Source of the DNA: Actinomycetes bacterium
GTDB lineage: Bacteria; Actinomycetota; Actinomycetes; Propionibacteriales; Propionibacteriaceae
Length of the DNA: 53,093 nucleotides
Reading direction: 5' to 3'
NCBI GenBank assembly: GCA_021803025.1
Contig: JAJZQV010000010.1
Location: forward strand, 1 to 53,093
The notes beneath the pieces are model-generated. The model made no database searches, was not told the origin of the DNA, and worked only from the letters and a program-made list of their open reading frames with translations. Made by a program: the position numbers and the translations under genes. Positions 46,598 to 53,093 of the stretch are shown piece by piece (position 1 is the stretch's first letter; every line of letters starts with the position of its first letter).

Positions 46598-47248
46598 TCA
46601 GCCCCCGCACCCGGCCTTCTTGTCGATGATGACGTCGAGCAGGCGGCCCAGACGCTGGACCTGGGCGTCGGGGTCGACCCTGCCGAGCTCGAGGTAGCTC
46701 ATGACGCTGCCCTGGTCGAAGAAGCCGAGCAGGATGTCCATGGTGATCTCGGGCGTCGCCCGGATCTGGACCTGCAGCCCGGTGAACAGCGTGTCGAGGA
46801 TCTCGTACACACCCGTCATCGTCTCCCGCACGGCCTTGACGTAGCCGGCCCGCACGCTCTCGTGCCGCAGCGCGTACAGCCTCAGCTCCGCCTGCAGCAG
46901 CACCTTGTTCATGGGCGGCTGCAGCAGGTGGACGATGTCGCGCACACCGCCCTGCAGCGCGGAGTCGATGGTCACCTGGCCCGGTTCGCGGTGGGCCGTG
47001 AACCGCGCCGCCGCGTCCCGCACCTGGGCGATCCGCGTCTCGCCGACATCGCGGATGACGTCGACGATCAGGTCGTCCAGGTCGGCGTAGTTCGAGTAGA
47101 AGGCACCCCGTGTGAACCCCGCGCGCTCAGCGATCCTTTCGACGGTGGCGCCCCCGGCACCCCGCTCCGCGATCACCTCACGGGCCGCCTCGAGGAGGCG
47201 CGCGCGTGTCGCCGCACGCCGCGGCGTCATGGTCGCGTGGTCGCTCAC
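46598..47248 (-). CDS. TetR family transcriptional regulator
   Basis: The 216-aa protein has a TetR HTH (about 12-58: AREVIAERGAGGATVERIAERAGFTRGAFYSNY) and a helical ligand domain. The GTG at 47248 has GAAGGAGG 6 bases before it. Divergent from it lies a relic of a YhgE/Pip membrane protein, which such TetR proteins commonly repress, and a GATACA-n4-TGTATC repeat between them is a likely operator. If so, its main target has been destroyed. Confidence 0.9.
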   Translation of the reverse strand: MSDHATMTPRRAATRARLLEAAREVIAERGAGGATVERIAERAGFTRGAFYSNYADLDDLIVDVIRDVGETRIAQVRDAAARFTAHREPGQVTIDSALQGGVRDIVHLLQPPMNKVLLQAELRLYALRHESVRAGYVKAVRETMTGVYEILDTLFTGLQVQIRATPEITMDILLGFFDQGSVMSYLELGRVDPDAQVQRLGRLLDVIIDKKAGCGG

Positions 47249-47365
47249 TCGCCCTCCTTCGGGCGTCCAATCTAGCGGGCGAGCGGCCTAGGATCTGGCG
47301 CCCCGCGCCCCTTGGGTCCCCTGACTTGAGCGCGAAGACCCTGGTCAGCGGCCTGTTGGATAAAG

Positions 47366-47381
47366 GATACACGTCTGTATC
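47366..47381. promoter_or_regulatory. probable TetR operator
   Basis: GATACA-CGTC-TGTATC is a perfect 6-4-6 inverted repeat next to GGATAAAGGATAC in the gap between the TetR gene and the YhgE relic. TACA/TGTA half-sites are common for TetR repressors of efflux-type genes. It is 25 bases before the first recognisable YhgE codons, so the promoter survives though the gene does not. Confidence 0.55.
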
Positions 47382-47406
47382 GAGGTTGTCCGAGGGTCAT
47401 CCCGAG

Positions 47407-47769
47407 CGGTGGGAGGGCGTTTCCCGGCTCGCGGACGGCATCCAGAAGTCGGCCGACGGGAGCAAGCATCTCGCGGACGGTACGACACGGGGCCTCGCCA
47501 AGGATGCCACGCAGGTGCCGAGCTACACGACCGAGGACCGCACGCAGCGCTCACGAGCAGCGTGCCGGGGTGGCTGGACGCGATTTCGGCCGCTGTCCCC
47601 GCTGTCGCCGGCCTACGACGCCGTACGCGCGGTCGTCACGGGCGGGCCCGGGGCCACGAGCGGTGTCTTCGCGCTCGTCGGCTGGACCCTGCTCGGCGCG
47701 CTGTTCTCGGTGGTCGCCATCCTGCGTGCGCGCACCGTCTCGCCCGCAGCGCTGGCGGCGGTGTCGTAG
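47407..47769 (+). pseudogene. remnant of a YhgE/Pip family membrane protein
   Basis: Three pieces of a YhgE/Pip protein appear in order. 47407-47545 reads SRLADGIQKSADGSKHLADG and QVPSYTTEDRT (the heptad region and its end). 47550-47605, in another frame, reads LTSSVPGWLDAISAAVP. 47602-47769, back in the first frame, reads LSPAYDAVRAVVTGGPGATSG and the last membrane segments. Intact proteins are 600-700 aa; here the N-terminal half and most of the middle are missing. It has at least one frameshift, no start codon that fits, and no ribosome site. The intact family is linked to membrane-export or phage-infection functions. Spacer 47249-47406 holds only the operator. Confidence 0.75.
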
Positions 47770-47838
47770 CCGTCCGCGCCGGCGGCCTCGAGGTGCGGGG
47801 CCGGCGCTCGGGATGTGCACCCCTGCGAGAATGGGCGG

Positions 47839-48789
47839 GTGACACGCCCCAACCTGACCCGCTTCGCCTGGCTCTCGATCGCGGCCGCCATCCTCACGAT
47901 CGGCCTCAAGACGGGCGCGTGGCTTCTCACCGGCTCGGTCGGCCTGCTGTCGGACGCCGCCGAGTCCGTGGTCAACCTCGTGGCGGCGGTCGTCGCGCTG
48001 CTCATGCTGCGCCTTGCCGCGAAGCCCCCGGACGACTACCACCACTTCGGGCACACCAAGGCCGAGTTCTTCTCGGCGGCGGTCGAGGGCGGCATGATCT
48101 TCGTGGCCGCGATCGCCATCATCATCAGCGCGGTCGACCGGTTCCTGCACCCCCAGCCGCTCGAGAACGTGGGCGTCGGCCTGCTGATCTCCGTGGTCGC
48201 CTCGCTCATCAACGGCGGCGTCGCTCTCGTGCTCCTGCGCGCCGGTCGCACGTACAAGTCACTGACCCTCCGCGCGGACGGCAAGCACCTCATGACCGAC
48301 GTCTGGACCTCGGCAGGTGTCGTGATCGGCGTCCTTCTCGTCGCCCTCACCGGCTGGCAGCGGCTCGACCCGATCATCGCGGCGGCAGTGGGCGTCAACA
48401 TCGTGATCGCCGGGTTCCGGCTGCTCGCCGAGTCCACGTCCGGGCTACTGGACCGGACTCTCCCGCACGAGGAGAACACGGAGATCGTGGCGGTGCTGCT
48501 CAAGCACACGACCGAGGAGGTCATGTTCCACGGTCTGCGGACCCGCTCCGCCGGCCGCTACGGCTTCGCCACGTTCGACGTCCTGGTGCCCGGGAGCTGG
48601 AGCGTGCGCAAGGCCCACGACCTCGTCGAAGCCATCGAGGACGACCTGCGCGACGTCGCCCCTGACCTAGACGTCCGTAGCCACATCGAGCCCCGCGAGG
48701 ACCCCCGGGCGTACGGCGACCACCCGGTCGAGATCCCGATCGTCGCCGCGGGCACGGCTGCCGAGGACACGCCTCGTCCGGCCGAGTAG
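47839..48789 (+). CDS. cation diffusion facilitator (CDF) metal transporter
   Basis: The 316-aa protein has about five to six membrane helices in the first 200 residues, the metal-site motifs SVGLLSDAAES (helix 2) and GKHLMTDVWTS (helix 5), a HHFGHTKAEFF loop, and a cytoplasmic C-terminal domain (about 210-290). It should export zinc, iron or a similar divalent metal by proton exchange. The GTG at 47839 is chosen because GAGAAT-n6-GTG is a leaderless pattern; an ATG 24 bases earlier is in frame but lacks a promoter. Confidence 0.92.
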   Translation: MTRPNLTRFAWLSIAAAILTIGLKTGAWLLTGSVGLLSDAAESVVNLVAAVVALLMLRLAAKPPDDYHHFGHTKAEFFSAAVEGGMIFVAAIAIIISAVDRFLHPQPLENVGVGLLISVVASLINGGVALVLLRAGRTYKSLTLRADGKHLMTDVWTSAGVVIGVLLVALTGWQRLDPIIAAAVGVNIVIAGFRLLAESTSGLLDRTLPHEENTEIVAVLLKHTTEEVMFHGLRTRSAGRYGFATFDVLVPGSWSVRKAHDLVEAIEDDLRDVAPDLDVRSHIEPREDPRAYGDHPVEIPIVAAGTAAEDTPRPAE

Positions 48790-48801
48790 GCACTCCTCGG
48801 G

Positions 48802-48831
48802 GCGCCGTCTTCCCTTGTCGGGAACGGCGTC
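48802..48831 (+). terminator. hairpin after the CDF gene
   Basis: GCGCCGTCTTCCC pairs with GGGAACGGCGTC around TTGTC, with a one-base bulge, 13 bases after the stop of the CDF gene. It lacks a T-run, as is usual here. Its right arm is shared with the first 27-bp direct repeat. Confidence 0.45.
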
Positions 48832-48913
48832 ATGTGCGCCCTCGGGCCACGCACCTCGAAGTCGTGCGGGTCGTCGGGGTTGCCGGGGCGTCATGTGCGC
48901 CCGCGGGCCACGC
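48826..48913. repeat. pair of 27-bp direct repeats
   Basis: GGCGTCATGTGCGCCC, then T or G, then CGGGCCACGC, occurs at 48826-48852 and 48887-48913 with one mismatch, 61 bases apart. The purpose is unknown. They lie in the 303-bp gap 48790-49092, which otherwise contains an AT-rich patch with TAGT-n7-ACTA (48964-48978) and TATGGT (about 49050), a possible -10 for the following small gene. Confidence 0.75.
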
Positions 48914-49092
48914 TCTCCGGCCGCTCGTGAGCCGCACGTCGACCCCGATTGCCCTCACGTCTCTAGTGCTATAAACTACTGACAGGAGATCGGACGCCGC
49001 AGGCGAACGGTCCCCGTCCTTCGGTTCGACGATGCCCGAGGCCGTCGCCGTATGGTCTCGTGCCTCTCCGAGCCCCACAGAGAGGAAACGCC

Positions 49093-49311
49093 ATGTCCTT
49101 CTACCTCGGTTACGACTCGTGGACGGCGTCTCGGGATGCCGCCCCTCTCCCCGAAGCCATCCGTCGCGACATCGTGCGCGATGACGACCTCGACCTCGCG
49201 GTCATCGACGAGCCCGTACGCACCAGGTTCGCCACGTTCCTGCGCCGCGCCGCCAGCCTGCAGATGGCGCTCGCCGCACGTCTCGACGACAGGCAGCCCC
49301 TGGCCGCCTGA
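49093..49311 (+). CDS. small hypothetical protein (72 aa)
   Basis: The 72-aa product, MSFYLGYDSWTASRDAAPLP..., is charged and helical with no Cys, signal peptide or membrane segment. AGAGAGGAAA ends 5 bases before the ATG at 49093, so this start is preferred over one 33 bases earlier. I do not recognise the family. A hairpin at 49334-49368 closes the unit. Confidence 0.65.
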   Translation: MSFYLGYDSWTASRDAAPLPEAIRRDIVRDDDLDLAVIDEPVRTRFATFLRRAASLQMALAARLDDRQPLAA

Positions 49312-49333
49312 CCTTCGGGCGCCACGACACACC

Positions 49334-49368
49334 AGCCCACTCCGGGTCCTCGCGACCTGGGGTGGGCT
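49334..49368. terminator. 15-bp stem-loop between convergent units
   Basis: AGCCCACTCCGGGTC (49334-49348) pairs with GACCTGGGGTGGGCT (49354-49368), 13 of 15 pairs, around TCGCG or similar. It lies 22 bases after the 72-aa gene and 15 bases before the end of the broken blaI gene on the opposite strand, so it probably terminates both. Confidence 0.6.
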
Positions 49369-49383
49369 TCGACGTGTACGGGG

Positions 49384-49732
49384 TCAGGAGGCGGCCAGAC
49401 CCGAGCCCAGCAGAGCCCTCTCCGACGGAGTGAGCCGCGCGCTGAGCGCCTGGGCGAGCGAGGTCACGTCGACCCCGTCCTGGCGGAGCGCCTCGACGAT
49501 GTCTCCTGCCAGAAGCTCCTCGCGGACCCGACCACCCTGTACAGCCAAGCCTTCCCGTCACGCTCTCGCAGCAGGATCCGCTTCCTCGCGAGCCGGTCCA
49601 GCACGGTCATGATCGTCGTGTAGGCGAGCTCCGAGGAGTCCAGCGCGTCATGCACCCCTCGTACCGACAGCGGCGCGGGAGCGGCCACAGCACCTCCATG
49701 ACCCTGGCCTCGAGAGCCCCCAGCTGCAGCAC
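49384..49732 (-). pseudogene. BlaI/MecI/CopY family regulator, frameshifted
   Basis: Three frames give consecutive parts of one BlaI protein: VLQLGALEARVMEVLW (from 49732), then PLSVRGVHDALDSSELAYTTIMT and LARKRILLRERDGKAWLYR (about 49672-49540), then REELLAGDIVEALRQDGVDVTS and SERALLGSGLAAS-stop (to 49384). So two frameshifts (about 49670-49690 and 49530-49550) break a gene of normal length (about 115-120 aa). The intact family represses genes near it. Here it is divergent from cydA, so it may once have controlled cydABDC. No M56 protease partner gene is adjacent. Confidence 0.8.
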
Positions 49733-49760
49733 ACGTGCAGCGTGCCCGGTCGAAGTGCCA

Positions 49761-49783
49761 ACTACGACGCCGCATAGTACATT
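49761..49783 (+). promoter_or_regulatory. cydA promoter with ACTA/TAGT half-sites
   Basis: TACATT (49778-49783) is followed 7 bases later by the cydA ATG, the leaderless pattern. ACTA-n10-TAGT (49761-49778) overlaps it; a TAGT-n7-ACTA site is at 48964-48978. BlaI-family operators contain ACTA/TAGT half-sites, so this may be the old target of the broken blaI gene, but the fit is weak. Confidence 0.4.
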
Positions 49784-49790
49784 CCGCGCC

Positions 49791-51260
49791 ATGGGCTCCG
49801 ACACGATCGCCAGATGGCAGTTCGGGATCACGACGGTCTACCACTACTTCTTCGTCCCCGTCACCATCGCGCTGTCGCTGCTGGTGGCCGTGCTGCAGAC
49901 CCAGTGGTTCCGTACCGGCAGTGACCGATACCTCCGCCTCACCAAGTTCTACGGGAAGCTGTTCCTCATCAACTTCGCGATGGGTGTCGTCACCGGCATC
50001 GTCCAGGAGTTCCAGTTCGGCATGAACTGGTCCGAGTACAGCCGCTTCGTCGGTGACATCTTCGGCGCGCCCCTGGCGCTCGAAGCACTGGTCGCCTTCT
50101 TCCTCGAGTCGACGTTCCTAGGTCTGTGGATCTTCGGCTGGGACAAGCTCTCGCGGGGCAAGCACCTCGCCACGATCTGGCTCGCCGCCGTCGGCACTCT
50201 CGTCTCCTCGATCTTCATCATCGCCGCGAACTCCTGGATGCAGAACCCGGTCGGAGCCACGTACCGCAACGGTCGCGCCGAGCTCGTCGACTTCGGCGCC
50301 GTGCTGACCAACCCGATCTTCCTCACCCAGTGGCCGCACACCGTCATCGCGGCGTTCATGGTGGCGGGCGGGTTCGTCGCGGGCATCGCGGGCTGGCACC
50401 TCGGCAAGCTCGCCCGGCAGGACAACCCGGATGCGGAGGACGTCTCGGCGTTCCGTACCGCCACGAAGCTCGGTGCCGTCGTCATGCTCGTGGCGGGCCT
50501 GCTCATCATCGTGTCGGGCGACCTGCTCGGGAAGCAGATGACCCGCGTCCAGCCTATGAAGATGGCCGCCGCCGAGGCTCTGTACAACACGGAGACCAAC
50601 GCCTCCTTCTCCCTGCTGACCATCGGCTCGCTGGACGGGTCGAAGGAGGTCTTCTCCATCAAGGTTCCGGGGGTGCTGAGCATCCTCGCCGGTGAGAGCA
50701 CCGTGAAGGGCGTCAACGACATCAAGGCCGACTATGCGAAGAACGGCTTCACCCAGTCCGACGGCAGCAAGGAGGCGCTCCAGAAGCAGTTCGCCGACAA
50801 GCTCGCCACGATGGGCGTCAACCCGACCCCGAACATCCCCGTGAGCTACTGGACGTTCCGGCTCATGATGGGCCTCGGCTTCCTCACCATGCTCATCGGC
50901 ATCTGGATGCTGTGGGTGACCCGGAAGGGCGCGATGCCGAAGCCCGGACCCCTGTGGACCGCGCTCATGTGGGGGCTGCCGCTGCTGCCGCTCTTCGCGA
51001 ACTCGTTCGGCTGGATCTTCACCGAGATGGGCCGCCAGCCGTGGATCGTCGCCGGCGTCATGCCCACGGCGCTCGCGGTGTCACCGACGGTGAGCGTCGG
51101 CGAGGTGTGGTTCTCGATGGTCGTCTACACGCTCCTGTACGGAGTCCTCGCGGTCGTCGAGGTGGGCCTCATGCTGCTGTACATCCGCAAGGGCCTGCCG
51201 GACGTGGCCCCCGTCGAGCAGATCGTGGACGAGGACGCGCCCTTGTCCTTCGCGTACTGA
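49791..51260 (+). CDS. cydA: cytochrome bd oxidase subunit I
   Basis: The 489-aa membrane protein has ARWQFGITTVYHYFFVP with the heme ligand H18 (E. coli H19), nine or so membrane segments, the ANSWMQNPVG segment, a short Q-loop, and the MGRQPWIVAGVM region late in the protein. It holds hemes b558, b595 and d and oxidises quinol. An upstream in-frame ATG at 49650 is rejected because it would run through blaI; the ATG at 49791 fits a leaderless start. It heads a cydA-cydB-cydD operon. Confidence 0.97.
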   Translation: MGSDTIARWQFGITTVYHYFFVPVTIALSLLVAVLQTQWFRTGSDRYLRLTKFYGKLFLINFAMGVVTGIVQEFQFGMNWSEYSRFVGDIFGAPLALEALVAFFLESTFLGLWIFGWDKLSRGKHLATIWLAAVGTLVSSIFIIAANSWMQNPVGATYRNGRAELVDFGAVLTNPIFLTQWPHTVIAAFMVAGGFVAGIAGWHLGKLARQDNPDAEDVSAFRTATKLGAVVMLVAGLLIIVSGDLLGKQMTRVQPMKMAAAEALYNTETNASFSLLTIGSLDGSKEVFSIKVPGVLSILAGESTVKGVNDIKADYAKNGFTQSDGSKEALQKQFADKLATMGVNPTPNIPVSYWTFRLMMGLGFLTMLIGIWMLWVTRKGAMPKPGPLWTALMWGLPLLPLFANSFGWIFTEMGRQPWIVAGVMPTALAVSPTVSVGEVWFSMVVYTLLYGVLAVVEVGLMLLYIRKGLPDVAPVEQIVDEDAPLSFAY

Positions 51261-51275
51261 GAGGGAGCGACCGAC

Positions 51276-52376
51276 ATGACCCTGCTCACTGTGACACCGA
51301 CCGCACTCCAGGTCCTCTGGCTCGTCCTCATCGCGGTCCTGTGGATCGGGTACCTGTTCCTCGAGGGCTTCGACTACGGCGTGGCCATGCTGCTCCCGTT
51401 CGTCGGGAGGAACGACAAGGAGCGCCGCGTCATCGTCAACACCATCGGTCCCGTCTGGGACGGCAACGAGGTGTGGCTCCTCACCGCGGGCGGCGCGATG
51501 TTCGCCGCCTTCTCGGGGTGGTACGCGACGCTGTTCAGCGCCCTGTACCTGCCGCTGCTCCTCATCCTCCTCGGCCTCATCCTCCGCGGCGTCGCCTTCG
51601 AGTACCGGGGCAAGCGGACCGACTGGGCCTGGCGCAACCGCTGGGACTGGGCCGCGGCGATCGGGTCGCTGATCCCGCCGCTCGTCTTCGGCGTGGGCTT
51701 CGCCAACTTCCTCATCGGCCTCCCGCTCAAGAACCAGCCGGTCCTCGGCGGCACCGCGACGGCTCCGCTGTTCAACGGCACGTTCCTCGGGCTGTTCTCC
51801 CTGTACGGGCTCATCGGGGGCGTGACGTTCGTCCTCGTGTTCCTCACGCACGGTGCGATCTACGCAGCGCTCAAGACGAAGGGCGAGATCAGCGCGCGGC
51901 TCAAGAAGCTCGCGGTCACGTTCGGTCTCATCACCGCCCTGCCCGCGGTGGCGTTCGTGGTGCGGGGCAACCTCCTCCCGAAGCTGCCCGGCCAGCTCGA
52001 CAGCCTGCGTACGGTCTCGTGGGTGGCCGGTCTGGCGGGCCTGGTGCTCTTCGTCGCGGCCGTGTTCGTCGTCTGGAAGGGTCGCGAGGGTTTGGCCTTC
52101 ATCCTGACCGGCGCGACGATCGCCTTGGTCGCCGTGATGATCTTCGCCCAGCTCTACCCGGGGCTCGGCTTCAACAACACCGGCCTCGCGACGCCGCTGG
52201 ACATCACGACGGCGTCGTCCTCGCCGACGACGCTCACGCTGATGACCTGGGCGGCGGCCATCCTCGTGCCGGTCATCCTGGGGTACCAGATCTGGGCCTA
52301 CACCGTGTTCCGTCGTCGTCTGGGTGTCGAGAACATCCCGGACGACGTGGAGGAGCCCGTGGTCGTCCACGGCTGA
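51276..52376 (+). CDS. cydB: cytochrome bd oxidase subunit II
   Basis: The 366-aa protein has the conserved GYLFLEGFDYGVAMLLPF, TIGPVWDGNEVWLL and RGVAFEYRGK regions and about eight to nine membrane segments. It pairs with CydA. GAGAGGGAG lies a short way before the ATG at 51276. Its stop overlaps the ATG of cydD by 1 base (TGATG). Confidence 0.97.
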   Translation: MTLLTVTPTALQVLWLVLIAVLWIGYLFLEGFDYGVAMLLPFVGRNDKERRVIVNTIGPVWDGNEVWLLTAGGAMFAAFSGWYATLFSALYLPLLLILLGLILRGVAFEYRGKRTDWAWRNRWDWAAAIGSLIPPLVFGVGFANFLIGLPLKNQPVLGGTATAPLFNGTFLGLFSLYGLIGGVTFVLVFLTHGAIYAALKTKGEISARLKKLAVTFGLITALPAVAFVVRGNLLPKLPGQLDSLRTVSWVAGLAGLVLFVAAVFVVWKGREGLAFILTGATIALVAVMIFAQLYPGLGFNNTGLATPLDITTASSSPTTLTLMTWAAAILVPVILGYQIWAYTVFRRRLGVENIPDDVEEPVVVHG

Positions 52377-53093
52377 TGCCGGGACGTTCCGGGAGGGGTC
52401 CCGTCGACCCCCGGCTCCTGTCTCGCGCCCGCGCCACGAGGTTCTTCCTCGGCGCGGGCGTCGCGGCGGGTACGGCTACGGCCGGTCTGGTCATCGTCCA
52501 GGCGTGGCTGCTGGCCCGTACGATCTCGTCCTTCGCCGGGGGCTCAAGGCCGACCGGTCTCGGGACAGCGGTCGCCCTCCTCGCGCTGGTCCTGCTTGGC
52601 AGGGCCGCACTCACCTGGCTCACGACGTGGCTGGCTCACCGAAGCGCTGCGGCAGTGAAGTCCCAGCTTCGCCACGACGTCATGGCGGCAACGCTGCAGG
52701 CGCCGGGCCGGACCGCCTCGGCGACGCTCGTCACGCTCATGACGCAGGGCCTCGACGGGCTCGACGGCTATTACGCGAAGTACCTGCCCCAGCTCGTCCT
52801 GGCCGTCACCGTGCCGCTGTTCGTCGGCGTCTCCATCCTCGTGTCCGACTGGAGCTCGGCGCTCATCATCGCCGTGACCGTGCCGCTGATCCCGCTGTTC
52901 ATGGCGATGGTGGGCTGGACGACGGAGGCCCGCGTCCGGCGCCGCTACCGCTACCAGACGCGCCTCGCCCGGCACTTCGCCGACCTCGTCGCCGGGCTTC
53001 CCACGCTGCAGGTGTTCGGACGAGCGAAGGCACAGGCCGAAGGGCTGCGACGTACGGAGGACGCGAACCGTACGGAGACGCTCGGGACGCTGC
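52376..53093 (+). CDS. cydD: thiol reductant ABC exporter subunit CydD, cut by window edge
   Basis: About 239 codons are visible from the ATG at 52376. They form the membrane part of an ABC exporter with TM segments, AATLQAPGRTASATLVTLMT, GLDGYYAKYLPQLVLAVTVP and the FADLVAGLPTLQVFGRAKAQ coupling region. The ATPase domain must lie beyond 53093. CydDC exports glutathione/cysteine-type thiols needed for bd oxidase assembly; cydC probably follows. The overlap with cydB shows one operon. Confidence 0.93.
   Translation, partial: MPGRSGRGPVDPRLLSRARATRFFLGAGVAAGTATAGLVIVQAWLLARTISSFAGGSRPTGLGTAVALLALVLLGRAALTWLTTWLAHRSAAAVKSQLRHDVMAATLQAPGRTASATLVTLMTQGLDGLDGYYAKYLPQLVLAVTVPLFVGVSILVSDWSSALIIAVTVPLIPLFMAMVGWTTEARVRRRYRYQTRLARHFADLVAGLPTLQVFGRAKAQAEGLRRTEDANRTETLGTL

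Noticed and set aside
47409-48665. 418-codon plus-strand frame across the YhgE relic and the CDF gene
   Set aside because: It overlaps the CDF gene in another frame; only its first about 20 sensible codons belong to the YhgE relic.

Overview
The window is 53 kb of high-GC DNA, dense with genes on both strands. It comes from an actinomycete. Supporting signs are the block of a DUF5318 gene, a class A penicillin-binding protein and a membrane glycosyltransferase (the order of Rv0049-Rv0050-Rv0051 in Mycobacterium), a gluABCD-type glutamate transporter, a fused RmlC-RmlD protein, the cydABD order, and many genes whose start codon lies 6-9 bases after a TANNNT-like -10 box (leaderless transcripts). 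Gene content suits Micrococcales, perhaps the Intrasporangiaceae/Dermatophilaceae neighbourhood, but no marker fixes the genus. It looks like chromosome: no phage, plasmid, transposase, rRNA or CRISPR was seen.

Layout. 1-4.2 kb: AI-2E-type exporter (cut by the left edge), fumarase fumC, an unknown protein, and a small Cys-rich protein behind a CsoR-like operator. 4.5-7.4 kb: LacI regulator and a NarL-type two-component pair. 7.6-12.1 kb: a large unknown protein, a 40-aa membrane peptide, an M20 amidohydrolase pseudogene, a possible structured RNA and two Roadblock-like proteins. 12.2-13 kb: minisatellite, tRNA-Ala(TGC), a 94-bp palindrome and a second minisatellite. 13.1-21.1 kb: envelope genes (DUF5318, PBP1A, two GT-C membrane glycosyltransferases, a second copy of the palindrome, nagA, O-antigen-ligase-like protein). 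21.3-28.5 kb: flavin monooxygenase/reductase pair, DUF1028, aldo/keto reductases, sirtuin, an alcohol dehydrogenase relic and OsmC. 28.6-33.8 kb: lipoprotein, gluABCD, class II glutamine amidotransferase. 33.9-40.3 kb: trehalose-synthase-like GH13 enzyme, pdxH, ThrE exporter, VOC protein, transglutaminase-like gene with a nonsense codon. 40.3-41.9 kb: a membrane protein behind a second CsoR-like operator, then a DUF559-like nuclease-domain gene bracketed by two 70-bp hairpins. 41.9-46.3 kb: dTDP-rhamnose genes rmlCD, rmlB, rmlA, and galE. 46.4-47.8 kb: palindromic cluster, TetR regulator and a gutted YhgE/Pip gene. 47.8-53.1 kb: CDF transporter, small protein, broken blaI, and cydA-cydB-cydD (cut by the right edge).

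How the genes fit together. The PBP, GT-C enzymes, nagA, O-antigen-ligase-like protein, rml genes and galE point to peptidoglycan and surface-glycan synthesis. gluABCD imports glutamate. cydABD builds the cytochrome bd oxidase, and the wrecked blaI gene divergent from cydA suggests a repressor was lost. Five coding sequences are disrupted (M20 hydrolase, alcohol dehydrogenase, transglutaminase, YhgE, BlaI). The spacers hold three palindromic element families and three minisatellites. The features most worth follow-up are the covarying 94-bp palindromes, the hairpin-bracketed nuclease gene, the matched operators at 4.19 and 40.33 kb, and the apparent excess of GTAC.
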